Below are positions 1 to 8,811 of a DNA stretch of 64,000 nt, in pieces. The notes beneath the pieces are model-generated. The model saw only the letters and a list, made by a program, of their open reading frames with translations. It had not been told where the DNA came from and ran no database searches. Each line of letters begins with the position of its first letter. Within the stretch, counting starts at the first letter, position 1. A program made the translations under genes and the position numbers. Source of the DNA: an uncultured Hyphomicrobiales bacterium (lineage in GTDB: Bacteria > Pseudomonadota > Alphaproteobacteria > Rhizobiales > Beijerinckiaceae); the NCBI GenBank assembly GCA_903931945.1, contig CAIZEI010000202.1, forward strand, positions 1-64,000, written 5' to 3'.

Positions 1-989
1 ATCGAAGGCAAAACCCGGTTGGGCGGTCGGTGCCCATCCCAGAATGTCTTAATATTGATGATGACCTTTTCGCCCATATCGACGCGGCCTTCATGTGTCG
101 CCGAGCCCATATGCGGCAGCAGCGTTACCTTGCCGGATTTGGCGAGACGCTGAAGTTTTGGCGAAACGGCGGGTTCATGTTCGAACACGTCTAGCCCGGC
201 GCCGGCCAGTTCGCCCGCTTCCAGCATTTTGGTCAACGCCTGCTCGTCGATGATTTCGCCGCGCGCGGTGTTGACGACAATCGCGCGGGCGGGCAACACT
301 TTCAAGCGCCGCGCCGATAGCAGGTGATAGGTCGCGGGCGTATGCGGGCAATTCACGGACACGATGTCCATGCGCGCCAGCATCTGGTCGAGCGATTCCC
401 ACCAGGTCGCCTCCAGCGCCGCCTCGATGGCGGGGGCGACCCTGTGCCGGTTGTGATAATGGATCGAGAGACCGAAGGCGCGGGCCCGTTTGGCCAAAGC
501 CTGACCGATGCGCCCCATGCCAACGATGCCAAGACGCTTGCCGGTGATGCGGCTGCCCAGCATCCAGGTTGGCGACCACCCCGACCAGTCGCCCGCCGGA
601 ATGATCCTGGCGCCCTCGACCACGCGGCGCGCGACAGCCAGTATCAGCGCCATTGTCATATCGGCGGTGTCTTCGGTCAGGACCCCCGGCGTATTGGTGA
701 CAGTAATGCCTTTGGCGGCGGCGGCGACGACATCGATATTATCGACGCCATTGCCGAAATTGGCGATGAGTTTCAATTGTTCGCCGGCGCGTGCGATCAG
801 GCTGGCGTCAATGCGATCGCTCACCGAGGGCGCCAGAACGTCAGCAACGCTCATGGCTTCGGCCAATTGGTCGGGGCTCATGGGAGTGTCGTCAACATTC
901 AACCGCGTCTGGAAAAGCTCGCACATCCGTGTTTCCACCGAGTCTGGCAGCCGGCGGGTGACAACAACGAGGGGTTTGGCTTTGCTCAT
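1..989 (-). CDS. D-isomer-specific 2-hydroxyacid dehydrogenase (glyoxylate/hydroxypyruvate reductase type), C-terminus cut by window edge
   Basis: A soluble NAD(P)H-dependent dehydrogenase that probably interconverts hydroxypyruvate or glyoxylate and D-glycerate or glycolate. The reading frame stays open for 329 codons to the left edge. The visible tail RPPNRVLPS is near the usual end of the family, so only a few residues should be missing. The Rossmann motif GIVGMGRIG lies near residue 155. The catalytic triad is recognisable: Arg in NTARGE (about 242), Glu in VFEHEP (about 269) and His in PHMGSAT (about 293). The ATG at 989 has a strong ribosome binding site, GGGAGGAG. It is transcribed away from the next gene. 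The exact substrate cannot be told from sequence. Confidence 0.88.
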   Translation of the reverse strand, partial: MSKAKPLVVVTRRLPDSVETRMCELFQTRLNVDDTPMSPDQLAEAMSVADVLAPSVSDRIDASLIARAGEQLKLIANFGNGVDNIDVVAAAAKGITVTNTPGVLTEDTADMTMALILAVARRVVEGARIIPAGDWSGWSPTWMLGSRITGKRLGIVGMGRIGQALAKRARAFGLSIHYHNRHRVAPAIEAALEATWWESLDQMLARMDIVSVNCPHTPATYHLLSARRLKVLPARAIVVNTARGEIIDEQALTKMLEAGELAGAGLDVFEHEPAVSPKLQRLAKSGKVTLLPHMGSATHEGRVDMGEKVIINIKTFWDGHRPPNRVLPS

Positions 990-1306
990 CCGAATCTCCT
1001 CCCGCCTTTTACCGGGAATTCATAGCGCGCGGTATGCCTGATTTCCATTGTGCACGCTCAACCCCGGTCGGAATTCCAGGAAACGCCTCATGTCGGGTCC
1101 CGGACAAATGGCGATTTGCAAATGAAACGGGGAAGGCGTTCGTTGGCGCAGCAAAAAGGCCATCATAACTATTTTAAATTCAAGTATCTGTTTTCAGCCG
1201 TATTCATCAGGTTTTAACTGTGTCCACCGCACTAATGGGAAGAAATGACAACTGTCCTCCAAAGCGCGGCGATGCATCCGGGCGCGGGACAACAAGGCGT
1301 GTTGCA

Positions 1307-1858
1307 ATGCGGCTCAGGTTTTTCCGTCCAGCGCTGAATTTTTTTCGCGCGGCGTTTGTTTTTGTCGCCATCGGCGCAATTGCGCCTGGCGCGCTGTCAG
1401 CGATGGCCGCCTCGAGGGAGGCTTTGGGCACATCCACCGGCCTGCCCATTCCCCGTTATGTCAGCCTCAAGTCCGATCGGGTGAATTTGCGCGAAGGCCC
1501 TTCGATGGATCATCGGACCGCCTGGATTTTCCAGCGCGCAGGTCTGCCTGTAGAAGTGATGGCCGAGTTCGACGCTTGGCGCCGGATTCGCGATTCGGAG
1601 GGCACGGAAGGCTGGGTGCAGAAATCGCTCCTGTCGGGGCGGCGCACAGCGCTTGTGGCGCCCTGGAAGAAGCAGGAAGTTCTGCCGATACGCGCCAAAC
1701 CGCAGGCGAGCGCGGATCTTGCTGCCAATGTTCAGGCCGGCGTTCTGGCGAATATCAAATCCTGCGAGAGCGGCTGGTGCCGCATTTTTGGCGACGGATT
1801 CGACGGCTATATCGAGCAAACCAGCCTGTGGGGCGTTTATCCCGACGAGAAGCTTTAG
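1307..1858 (+). CDS. Secreted SH3-domain protein
   Basis: A small exported protein (about 184 aa) of the bacterial SH3-like family, often linked to cell-wall binding. From the ATG at 1307 the first 35 residues form a signal peptide: basic MRLRFFR, then a hydrophobic stretch, then ALSAMAA. An SH3-like segment follows, with VNLREGPS, an alternating hydrophobic core and GWVQKSLL, and then a second SH3-like segment ending in DGYIEQTSLWGVYP. The frame also opens at an ATG at 1220, but the 29 extra residues would sit in front of the signal peptide, so I prefer 1307 (AAGG nine bases upstream). It is followed by fabA after a 144 bp gap. Partner and ligand are unknown. Confidence 0.72.
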   Translation: MRLRFFRPALNFFRAAFVFVAIGAIAPGALSAMAASREALGTSTGLPIPRYVSLKSDRVNLREGPSMDHRTAWIFQRAGLPVEVMAEFDAWRRIRDSEGTEGWVQKSLLSGRRTALVAPWKKQEVLPIRAKPQASADLAANVQAGVLANIKSCESGWCRIFGDGFDGYIEQTSLWGVYPDEKL

Positions 1859-2002
1859 AAGAGTTCGTCCCGCACGCAACGTCCCGCGCAGGCTGCGACG
1901 CCCCGGCGCTTTCGGCCCGGAAATTCATGTGTTAGGAAGCCGACTTGGGAGCTGGCGGGGAACGTCTGCCAAGCGCCGCTTCGGCGAAAGGAACTGGCGA
2001 CG

Positions 2003-2527
2003 ATGAGCGAACGCCGCTCGAGTTTTGAATTTGAGGATTTGCTGGCCTGCGGCCGTGGCGAATTGTTCGGTCCCGGCAATGCGCAACTGCCGCTGCCGCC
2101 CATGCTGATGTTCGACCGCATCGCTGAAATATCGGAGACCGGCGGCGCCAACGGCAAGGGTCTGATCCGCGCTGAATTTGCGATTCGGCCCGATCTCTGG
2201 TTTTTCGGCTGTCATTTCAAGGGCGATCCTGTGATGCCGGGCTGCCTTGGCCTTGACGCGCTCTGGCAACTGGTTGGCTTTTATCTGGGTTGGCTGGGGT
2301 CGCCCGGTCGCGGTCGGGCGCTCGGCGTCGGCGAAGTCAAATTTTCTGATCAGGTGCTGCCAAGCGTCCAGAAAGTGGTCTATGGCGTTGACTTCAAGCG
2401 TGTTTTTCGTGGCAAACTGGTGTTGGGCATTGCCGATGGCTGGCTCGAGGCGGACGGCAGGCGCATCTATGAAGCCAAAGATCTGCGTGTTGGACTGTTT
2501 CAGGCGGGCGCGCCCGCAGCGCCCTGA
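2003..2527 (+). CDS. fabA: 3-hydroxydecanoyl-ACP dehydratase/isomerase FabA
   Basis: Dehydrates 3-hydroxyacyl-ACP and isomerises trans-2-decenoyl-ACP to the cis-3 form, the branch point to unsaturated fatty acids in the cytoplasm. The 174 aa length is normal. The active-site block [12 protein letters not shown] carries His71, and Asp85 lies in CLGLD, matching the catalytic His/Asp pair of the E. coli enzyme. The ATG at 2003 follows GGCGACG with AAAGGAAC further up. fabB follows about 105 bp downstream and fabI after that, the usual alphaproteobacterial order fabA-fabB-fabI. A Fur/Irr-type regulator, often upstream of this cluster in Rhizobiales, is absent here. Confidence 0.96.
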   Translation: MSERRSSFEFEDLLACGRGELFGPGNAQLPLPPMLMFDRIAEISETGGANGKGLIRAEFAIRPDLWFFGCHFKGDPVMPGCLGLDALWQLVGFYLGWLGSPGRGRALGVGEVKFSDQVLPSVQKVVYGVDFKRVFRGKLVLGIADGWLEADGRRIYEAKDLRVGLFQAGAPAAP

Positions 2528-2632
2528 TTAGGCCTTCAATCGGGTTCAATCTGACGGGCGAGGCGCCAGCTTCCGGGAGCTGCGAGCCGTCACTGCAATG
2601 TTGTGGCCGGCTCGGCCTGACAGGAGAGTATT

Positions 2633-3856
2633 ATGAGACGCGTCGTCGTTACAGGAATGGGGATCGTCTCCTCAATTGGCAATAATGCGCACGAGGTCAC
2701 AGCTTCGTTGCGGCAGGCCAGATCAGGCATTGTCAAAGCTGAAAAATACGCCGAGCTCGGTTTTCGGTGTCAGGTGCATGGCGCGCCGACGCTTGTGCCC
2801 GAAGAGGTGGTTGACCGCCGGGCGATGCGTTTTCATGGCGGCGGCACCGGCTGGAATCATGTCGCGATGGACCAGGCCATTGCCGAATCGGGTCTGACGC
2901 CGGCTGAAATCTCGCATGAGCGCACCGGAATTATCATGGGCTCGGGCGGACCCTCTGCCAGAACGCTGGTGGAATCGGCGGATATCACGCGGACAAAGGG
3001 TCCAAAACGTGTCGGGCCGTTTGCCGTGCCCAAGGCCATGTCCTCGACGGCTTCCGCGACGCTGGCGACCTGGTTCAAGATCAAGGGCGTCAATTATTCG
3101 ATCTCGTCGGCCTGCGCGACCTCCAGTCATTGCATCGGCAACGCGGCCGAAATGATCCAGTGGGGCAAACAGGATGTGATGTTCGCCGGCGGCTGCGAAG
3201 AACTCGACTGGACCCTGTCGGTTCTGTTTGACGCCATGGGCGCGATGTCGAGCAGCTACAATGCAACGCCGGCCACCGCCTCCCGCGCTTACGACAAGAG
3301 CCGCGATGGCTTCGTGATTGCGGGCGGCGCAGGCGTGCTCGTGCTGGAGGAATTGGAACACGCACGGGCGCGCGGCGCCAAGATCATCGCAGAGCTCGTT
3401 GGCTACGGGGCGACGTCGGACGGCTACGATATGGTCGCCCCTTCAGGCGAAGGCGCCATGCGTTGCATGCGGCAGGCGCTAGCAACCGTGAAAACGCCGA
3501 TCGATTACATCAATCCGCACGCAACCTCGACGCCGGTCGGCGATCTCAAGGAAATCGAAGCCATGCGCGAGGTCTTTGGCGTTGGCGAGAAATGCCCGCC
3601 AATCTCGGCGACAAAATCGCTGACGGGGCATTCGCTCGGCGCGGCGGGTGTGCAGGAGGCGATTTATTGCCTGCTGATGATGCGCCACAGCTTTATGGCG
3701 GAAAGCGCGCATATTGTTGATCTCGATCCCGCCTTTGCCGACATGCCTATTTTGCGTCAGCGGCGCGACGATGCGAAGATCGGGACAGCGCTCTCAAATT
3801 CGTTCGGCTTTGGCGGCACCAACGCCACGCTGGTTTTCAAACATCCAGACGCCTGA
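2633..3856 (+). CDS. fabB: 3-oxoacyl-ACP synthase I FabB (KAS I)
   Basis: Condenses acyl-ACP with malonyl-ACP and is required to elongate the cis-3-decenoyl-ACP made by FabA. The 407 aa length is typical. The Cys-His-His triad is visible: Cys161 in [10 protein letters not shown], His296 in [11 protein letters not shown] and His333 in [12 protein letters not shown]. The C-terminal [11 protein letters not shown] is the conserved end of the thiolase fold. The ATG is preceded by a good ribosome binding site (AGGAGAG). It lies between fabA and fabI and is probably co-transcribed with one or both. Confidence 0.97.
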   Translation: MRRVVVTGMGIVSSIGNNAHEVTASLRQARSGIVKAEKYAELGFRCQVHGAPTLVPEEVVDRRAMRFHGGGTGWNHVAMDQAIAESGLTPAEISHERTGIIMGSGGPSARTLVESADITRTKGPKRVGPFAVPKAMSSTASATLATWFKIKGVNYSISSACATSSHCIGNAAEMIQWGKQDVMFAGGCEELDWTLSVLFDAMGAMSSSYNATPATASRAYDKSRDGFVIAGGAGVLVLEELEHARARGAKIIAELVGYGATSDGYDMVAPSGEGAMRCMRQALATVKTPIDYINPHATSTPVGDLKEIEAMREVFGVGEKCPPISATKSLTGHSLGAAGVQEAIYCLLMMRHSFMAESAHIVDLDPAFADMPILRQRRDDAKIGTALSNSFGFGGTNATLVFKHPDA

Positions 3857-3954
3857 CGGACGAGCGGATATTTATTAATAATTTGTGTTTTCAGGTCTGC
3901 CCGCGAGCTTGCTAGGGTTCGGGCGGAACGCGCGAGAAATTGGAAAGAGATGGA

Positions 3955-4782
3955 ATGACCGGGGCTTTGATGCTGAAAAAACGCGGCCTTGTCATGGGCG
4001 TCGCAAACAACCATTCCATCGCCTGGGGCATTGCGCAGGCGCTTGCCGCACAGGGCGCAGAACTGGCATTCACCTATCAGGGCGAGGCGCTTGGCAAGCG
4101 TGTCAAACCGTTGGCGGCGAGCCTTGGATCGCGGGTCGTGTTGCCCTGTGACGTTGAGGATATTGCTTCTGTCGATGGCGTGTTTTCGGCCTTGCAGGCA
4201 ACATGGGGGACGATTGATTTTGTCGTCCACGCCATTGGATTTTCCGACAAGAATGAGCTGAAAGGCCGTTATATCGATTCAACCTCGCGCGAGAATTTTT
4301 CACGCACGATGGTGATTTCCTGCTTTTCGTTTACGGAAATCGCGCAGCGCGCAGCGCGGTTGATGCCGCATGGCGGTTCGCTGCTAACTCTGACCTATGG
4401 CGGCGCAACGCGCGTTATGCCCAATTACAATGTCATGGGCCTGGCAAAGGCGGCGCTCGAAGCCAGTGTTCGTTATCTCGCCGCTGATCTTGGCCCCGAC
4501 GCCATTCGCGTCAACGCGATTTCCGCCGGCACGATCCGCACGCTTGCAGGCGCAGGCATTGCGGAGGCGCGCGCGATGTATAATTTCCAGCGCGCGCATT
4601 CGCCGTTGCGGCGTTCCCTCACCATAGAAGATGTGGGCGGCGCGGCGCTCTATCTGCTGTCCGATCTTGCCTCCGGCGTGACGGGCGAGGTGCATTTCGT
4701 CGATGCGGGATACAATGTCATTTCAATGCCGCGCCCGGACGATCTGAAAGCCGAGGCAGCAAGGGAGGAAGCGGGCGACTGA
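3955..4782 (+). CDS. fabI: Enoyl-ACP reductase FabI (NADH-dependent, SDR superfamily)
   Basis: Catalyses the last reduction of each fatty-acid elongation cycle. From the ATG at 3955 (AAAGAGA just upstream) the protein is 275 aa. An in-frame TTG at 3940 would add five residues and is less likely. The N-terminus has the FabI-type nucleotide loop GVANNHSIAWGIA. The catalytic Tyr148, Tyr158 and Lys165 appear in LTYGGA and NYNVMGLAK, with the Y-x6-K spacing of FabI. The substrate-loop region AGTIRTLAGAGI is intact. It is third in the fab cluster, about 100 bp after fabB. Confidence 0.95.
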   Translation: MTGALMLKKRGLVMGVANNHSIAWGIAQALAAQGAELAFTYQGEALGKRVKPLAASLGSRVVLPCDVEDIASVDGVFSALQATWGTIDFVVHAIGFSDKNELKGRYIDSTSRENFSRTMVISCFSFTEIAQRAARLMPHGGSLLTLTYGGATRVMPNYNVMGLAKAALEASVRYLAADLGPDAIRVNAISAGTIRTLAGAGIAEARAMYNFQRAHSPLRRSLTIEDVGGAALYLLSDLASGVTGEVHFVDAGYNVISMPRPDDLKAEAAREEAGD

Positions 4783-4902
4783 AAGATGGTTCGCGCGATG
4801 AACGCACAATGAATGCGCCAGCCACATCCCGTTCAGACGGCGCGCGCTAATCTCCCACCATCGATCAACGGATATCGCCGCGGATCCGAGATGGAGGGTA
4901 AC

Positions 4903-5232
4903 ATGACTTCGATCATCCGTAAGAGCCTGACTGCTGCCGTCGCCGCCGTGAGCCTTGGGGCCATGGTCGCAGCCACAGCCACTCCCGCCGCCGCCTGGGG
5001 TCGCCATTGGGGCGGTGGATGGGGCCCCGGCATTGCCGCCGGCGTTCTGGGCGGACTGGCTGTCGGCGCTTTTGCCGCAGGTTCGCGCGCCCCGGCCTAT
5101 GCAGAGCCCGTTTATGCCGAGCCTGGCCCCTATGACGCCGGCTATGGCCCTGTCTGCCACAAGGAATGGCAGCCCGTGTATCGCGGGGATGGCGTCTATA
5201 TCAGGGATCGGCTGGTCCGCGTCTGCGATTAG
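4903..5232 (+). CDS. Small exported Gly/Ala/Pro-rich protein of unknown function
   Basis: A 109 aa protein with a clear signal peptide: basic start MTSIIRK, a hydrophobic Ala/Val core and an ATPAAAW cleavage region. It is followed by Trp/Gly-rich and Tyr/Pro/Glu-rich stretches and a conserved-looking C-terminus CHKEWQPVYRGDGVYIRDRLVRVC with two Cys. Small secreted proteins of this sort are common in Hyphomicrobiales but have no assigned role. The ATG at 4903 has GGAGGG five bases upstream. It ends just before a bidirectional terminator. I cannot name a function. Confidence 0.72.
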   Translation: MTSIIRKSLTAAVAAVSLGAMVAATATPAAAWGRHWGGGWGPGIAAGVLGGLAVGAFAAGSRAPAYAEPVYAEPGPYDAGYGPVCHKEWQPVYRGDGVYIRDRLVRVCD

Positions 5233-5250
5233 CAGGCTGCTGATAAACAA

Positions 5251-5282
5251 AAAGCCCGCCGGTTTTGCGCCGGCGGGTTTTG
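5251..5282. terminator. Bidirectional intrinsic terminator
   Basis: A stem CCCGCCGG/CCGGCGGG (5255-5262 with 5270-5277) with a 7-base loop. T-rich sequence lies on its plus side (TTTT) and an A-run on its other side gives a T-run for the minus strand. It lies between the convergent small secreted gene and the L,D-transpeptidase gene, so it can end both. Confidence 0.8.
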
Positions 5283-5304
5283 CTTTCGGGAGTCTAACTT
5301 CCGT

Positions 5305-6753
5305 TCAGCGGGCGATTGGATAAAAGGCCCGGAATCCCTCGGGCGGCGCGTCATGCGCGCCAGCCATAATCTCAGGCAGCGGTTTCAGGGACGCATGGGG
5401 TTTGACAGCGGACAGATTTTGCGCGTGGCGTTTGGGCGGCAGGGGAACGTTCGCAGGCTCGGGGTCGTTTGGAACAAGCGCCGGTTCGGCTGCGGCTGCG
5501 GTGGGCGGCTTGATCCCGAGCCAGCGCTGATAGAAAGGCGCATCCTCCGTCGCCGGGGCGCTGGCGACGGTATCTGGCGCATAGGACGCAACGCCCGAGG
5601 GCTTTCCCGCAGGCGCAGGAGACTTCGCCATCGTGCTGACGCCGCTGACCGCTGGCGTCGCCAGCTTTCCGGCGCCGGCCTTGGCGGGCGCAACGCCCGC
5701 AACCTGAACCGCCTCGACGACAGCTCGTCCTTTTTCATCGATTGGAATTTCGACCGGCCCGCGCGCAATCGCGTCCGGGCGGCTGGTTGGCAAAGCGTGG
5801 GTTGTAAACGCCGGGTTCTGCCCACCGTCTTCATAAACCACTTTCACCGGTTTGACGCCTTTGGCGATGAGTTCGGCGACCTGAGCATCGTCAAGCCGTT
5901 GCTTTTCAGCAACGCGCGCCTTGAGATCGGGATCGTCCTGCATCGGCGGGCAAGCTTCATTTGCGTCCAGACGGGCATTGGCTTTGGGCGCCGCGCCGAA
6001 AACATATTTCCCGTCGCAAACGGCGATACGGGTTTCCTGTTTCGTCACCTCGAACTGATCGGCGCCTTCCTTGATCGTCTTCCAGAAACGGATATTGGGA
6101 TCGAAGCGGTGCTTGGCGAGATTTTCCGCCGTCATACGGAAGGGCAGGGACTGGAACTGGATGCCGCGCTGGCCGCCGCCAAACGCCTCGCGCGCGATGG
6201 CGTAGATTTCTGCAATCTGTTCGTCCGTCATCGAGAAACAACCGGCAGACGAGCAATCGCCATGCACCATGATGGCGCCGCCTGTGTAATTGTGCGCGCG
6301 GTCGTAGGCGTTGGGATAGCCGACGTTAAACGACAGGTAATACGCGGAATTTGGATTCATCTGGCCGGGCGTGATTGTGTAGAAGCCCTCTGGAACCTGC
6401 CGGTCGCCCTCTTTGGTCTTGGGGCCGAGTTGCCCGGACCAACGGCACATCGGATAGGTCTTCAGATGGACGTACTGGCCCTGATGGTCGAGCTTCCAGA
6501 TTTCGAATTCAGCCTCTTTCTTGTACGCCCGAATCAGAATCGGCGCATGCGAATCTGTGCCTTTTTCGTGCATCATTGCGACGACATCGTCAGGAATGGG
6601 ACGATAGGCGCGGGCGTTGCCGAGCTGGCCAGATGAATCCTGACAGGCGGTCAGGACGCTTCCGGCAGCCAGAGCCAGGACAAAATGGCGGAGCCGGGAA
6701 AAGAGGTCCTGCAGACCAGCTCGTGAAACACGCAGCATAACGTTTCGTTCCAT
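5305..6753 (-). CDS. L,D-transpeptidase family lipoprotein (YafK/YkuD-type murein cross-linking enzyme)
   Basis: A probable periplasmic enzyme that forms 3-3 peptide cross-links or attaches proteins to peptidoglycan. The N-terminus is basic and hydrophobic and ends in a lipobox LTAC (Cys37), so it is likely lipid-anchored. The YkuD catalytic motif is intact: His164 in MVHGDCSSAGCFSM and Cys172. The catalytic domain covers about residues 65-250 and resembles YafK more than the classical ErfK group. The last 200 residues are a Pro/Ala/Lys-rich low-complexity tail ending in FRAFYPIAR. The 482 aa length is longer than stand-alone YafK because of that tail. It is convergent with the small secreted gene. 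Confidence 0.85.
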   Translation of the reverse strand: MERNVMLRVSRAGLQDLFSRLRHFVLALAAGSVLTACQDSSGQLGNARAYRPIPDDVVAMMHEKGTDSHAPILIRAYKKEAEFEIWKLDHQGQYVHLKTYPMCRWSGQLGPKTKEGDRQVPEGFYTITPGQMNPNSAYYLSFNVGYPNAYDRAHNYTGGAIMVHGDCSSAGCFSMTDEQIAEIYAIAREAFGGGQRGIQFQSLPFRMTAENLAKHRFDPNIRFWKTIKEGADQFEVTKQETRIAVCDGKYVFGAAPKANARLDANEACPPMQDDPDLKARVAEKQRLDDAQVAELIAKGVKPVKVVYEDGGQNPAFTTHALPTSRPDAIARGPVEIPIDEKGRAVVEAVQVAGVAPAKAGAGKLATPAVSGVSTMAKSPAPAGKPSGVASYAPDTVASAPATEDAPFYQRWLGIKPPTAAAAEPALVPNDPEPANVPLPPKRHAQNLSAVKPHASLKPLPEIMAGAHDAPPEGFRAFYPIAR

Positions 6754-6895
6754 ACTGTCCCGACCAATATCAGCAGCGGCAGGCTGAACTCCCGACCGTT
6801 GCTAATGGTTTACCTTTTTTACCGTTACCCGGATGTTACCGCAATGGGGGTGGTTCGTTAAACAGGGTAAAGGAACCTTTAACCCAATCCCGGTC

Positions 6896-7855
6896 TCACG
6901 CCTTTCGGCCCATGGCCAGGAATTTGTTGGCGCGGGCGGTGCGGATGTCGTCTGCAGACATCCCCTTGAAGGCCGCAAAAGCCGCCGCGATCGCATCTCC
7001 TGCTGCGGCGACGGCGGCGCCGGGGTCGCGGTGCGCTCCGCCAGGGGGTTCAGGTACGATGGCGTCGATAATGCCAAATCCGAGAAGGTCCTGCGCCGTA
7101 ATCTTCATGTTCAGGGCGGCATCCTGTCGCCTGGCGGCGTCGCGCCACAAAATCGACGCTGACGCCTCGGGCGAGGCCACCGTATAGATCGAATGTTCCA
7201 GCATCAGCACGCGGTTGGCAGTAGCAATGGCCACGGCGCCGCCAGACCCGCCCTCGCCGATAATGACGGCGACATTGGGCGAACCCAGCGCCAGGCAGGC
7301 CTCCGTGGAACGCGCGATGGCTTCTGCCTGTCCGCGTTCTTCCGCATCGATGCCGGGAAAGGCGCCGGCAGTGTCAATCAGGCTGATCACAGGCACGTCG
7401 AACTGATTGGCAAGATTCATCAGTCGAACGGCTTTACGATACCCTTCGGGGCGCGCCATGCCAAAGTTATGCCGAATGCGGGATTCGGTGTCGGCGCCCT
7501 TCTCTTGCCCGATCACAAAAACGGAGTCGCCGCGAAACCGTCCCAGGCCACCCGTGATCGCCGCATCGTCGGCAAATGCCCGGTCGCCCGCAAGCGGCGT
7601 AAAATCCGTGATCAACCCTGCGATATAATCGCTGAAATGGGGGCGTTGCTGATGCCGGGCAACCTGAGTCTTCTGCCATGGCGTCAGCGCCGCATAGAGC
7701 TCAGCCAACGCATTCTGCGCCTTGATTTCGAGTCGGGTCAGTTCTTCGCCAATGGCCACGCCATCGCCGCTGTTGGAGATTGTGCGGAGCTCCTCGACCT
7801 TCGCCTCAAGTTCGGCAACAGGTTTTTCAAAATCGAGATAGGTGCGAAGGCTCAT
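6896..7855 (-). CDS. accA: Acetyl-CoA carboxylase carboxyltransferase subunit alpha
   Basis: Forms the heterotetrameric carboxyltransferase with AccD and transfers CO2 from biotin to acetyl-CoA, giving malonyl-CoA for fatty acid synthesis. The 319 aa length and the whole sequence are typical: N-terminal YLDFEKPVAELEAKVEEL, the crotonase-like core PEGYRKAVRLMNLA and DTAGAFPGIDAEERGQ, and the oxyanion region IIGEGGSGGA. The start ATG at 7855 has only a weak upstream ribosome binding site. It stands alone here, with no accD or folC next to it. Confidence 0.97.
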   Translation of the reverse strand: MSLRTYLDFEKPVAELEAKVEELRTISNSGDGVAIGEELTRLEIKAQNALAELYAALTPWQKTQVARHQQRPHFSDYIAGLITDFTPLAGDRAFADDAAITGGLGRFRGDSVFVIGQEKGADTESRIRHNFGMARPEGYRKAVRLMNLANQFDVPVISLIDTAGAFPGIDAEERGQAEAIARSTEACLALGSPNVAVIIGEGGSGGAVAIATANRVLMLEHSIYTVASPEASASILWRDAARRQDAALNMKITAQDLLGFGIIDAIVPEPPGGAHRDPGAAVAAAGDAIAAAFAAFKGMSADDIRTARANKFLAMGRKA

Positions 7856-8134
7856 AAATAAATATCTCTGGGCCGGGCGACTGGCGGGCGAACGCCCCGC
7901 GCGGGGGCCTCAAAAGCGGGCGGACCCTGTCGATTTTGCACCGCGAAGTCAAGTTTCGGCGTTGACAGTTTTGGACGTGGCCGGCGGTTCATCCGATCTG
8001 CTTTCCGGCTTGCGCAACAAGTCAGTCGATGTCCATTCGCTCGAAGAGCGGCGCCTGAAACAAGAACCGGCAGGCGCCGGAATTTTCTGGATGGACTATG
8101 GATCGATTGAGGGCCGTGCTGGTATGATGCCGCC

Positions 8135-8692
8135 ATGAATGAGCCCAACTGCCCGCCCCTTGCCGCCGAAATCCTCGCATTCTGGCGGAATGCAGGTCCA
8201 GAACGCTGGTTCGGCAAGGATGAAGCCTTCGATCGTGTGGTGAAGGAAAAATTCCTCGACGCGCAGGAACATGCGGCGCGCCGTCGATTTGACGCATGGA
8301 TGAATAGCCCGGAGGGCGCACTGGCGCTCATTGTTTTGCTCGATCAATTCCCGCGCAATATGTACCGTGGGACCCCACTGGCCTTTGCGAACGATGGACT
8401 GGCGCGCGAATATGCATCCGAGGCGATTCGCAAAGGCTTGGACCGGACGTTTGAAAATCCGGTCCGTCGTTTTTTCTATATGCCGATGATGCACTCCGAA
8501 GCCCTGGCCGATCAGGATATATGCATTGCAAAATGCGTTGACGCCCATGACGCGGAAGGCGTGAAGTTTGCGCAAATTCATCGCGACATCATCGCGCGTT
8601 TCGGTCGATTCCCGCATCGCAACGCCATCCTCGGCAGGATCAGTTCGTCCGAGGAACAGGCCTTTCTCGACGCCGGCGGGTTTGCAGGCTAG
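8135..8692 (+). CDS. DUF924 family protein
   Basis: A 185 aa cytoplasmic helical protein of the DUF924 family, whose biochemical role is not established. Family hallmarks are EILAFW near the N-terminus, WFGKD, LIVLLDQFPRNMYRGTPLAFA and RRFFYMPMMHSE, then FGRFPHRNAILGR near the C-terminus. The length is normal. It is divergent from accA across a gap of about 280 bp in which I see no other gene. It is convergent with clpA. Confidence 0.88.
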   Translation: MNEPNCPPLAAEILAFWRNAGPERWFGKDEAFDRVVKEKFLDAQEHAARRRFDAWMNSPEGALALIVLLDQFPRNMYRGTPLAFANDGLAREYASEAIRKGLDRTFENPVRRFFYMPMMHSEALADQDICIAKCVDAHDAEGVKFAQIHRDIIARFGRFPHRNAILGRISSSEEQAFLDAGGFAG

Positions 8693-8811
8693 AGCGTTTT
8701 TCAGCGAAGCGGCAACCGGTTCGGGCCAAGAAAGCGCGTTAAAACCGGCGCTCCAGTCCAGGCAAACAAACTCGATCGCACGGCGATCCCGCGCCCCGGC
8801 GATCGAATCCG

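Noticed and set aside
5353-6636. A 427-codon plus-strand frame opposite the L,D-transpeptidase
   Set aside because: The opposite strand encodes a recognisable enzyme with lipobox and catalytic His/Cys; this frame is Arg/Gly-rich shadow.
7962-7990. TTGACA as a promoter -35 box upstream of the DUF924 gene
   Set aside because: No -10-like sequence at the right distance; TTGACA occurs by chance at this base composition.
7842-8138. A 98-codon plus-strand frame between accA and the DUF924 gene
   Set aside because: Starts inside the accA 5' end on the other strand, no ribosome binding site or family resemblance; treated as intergenic DNA.
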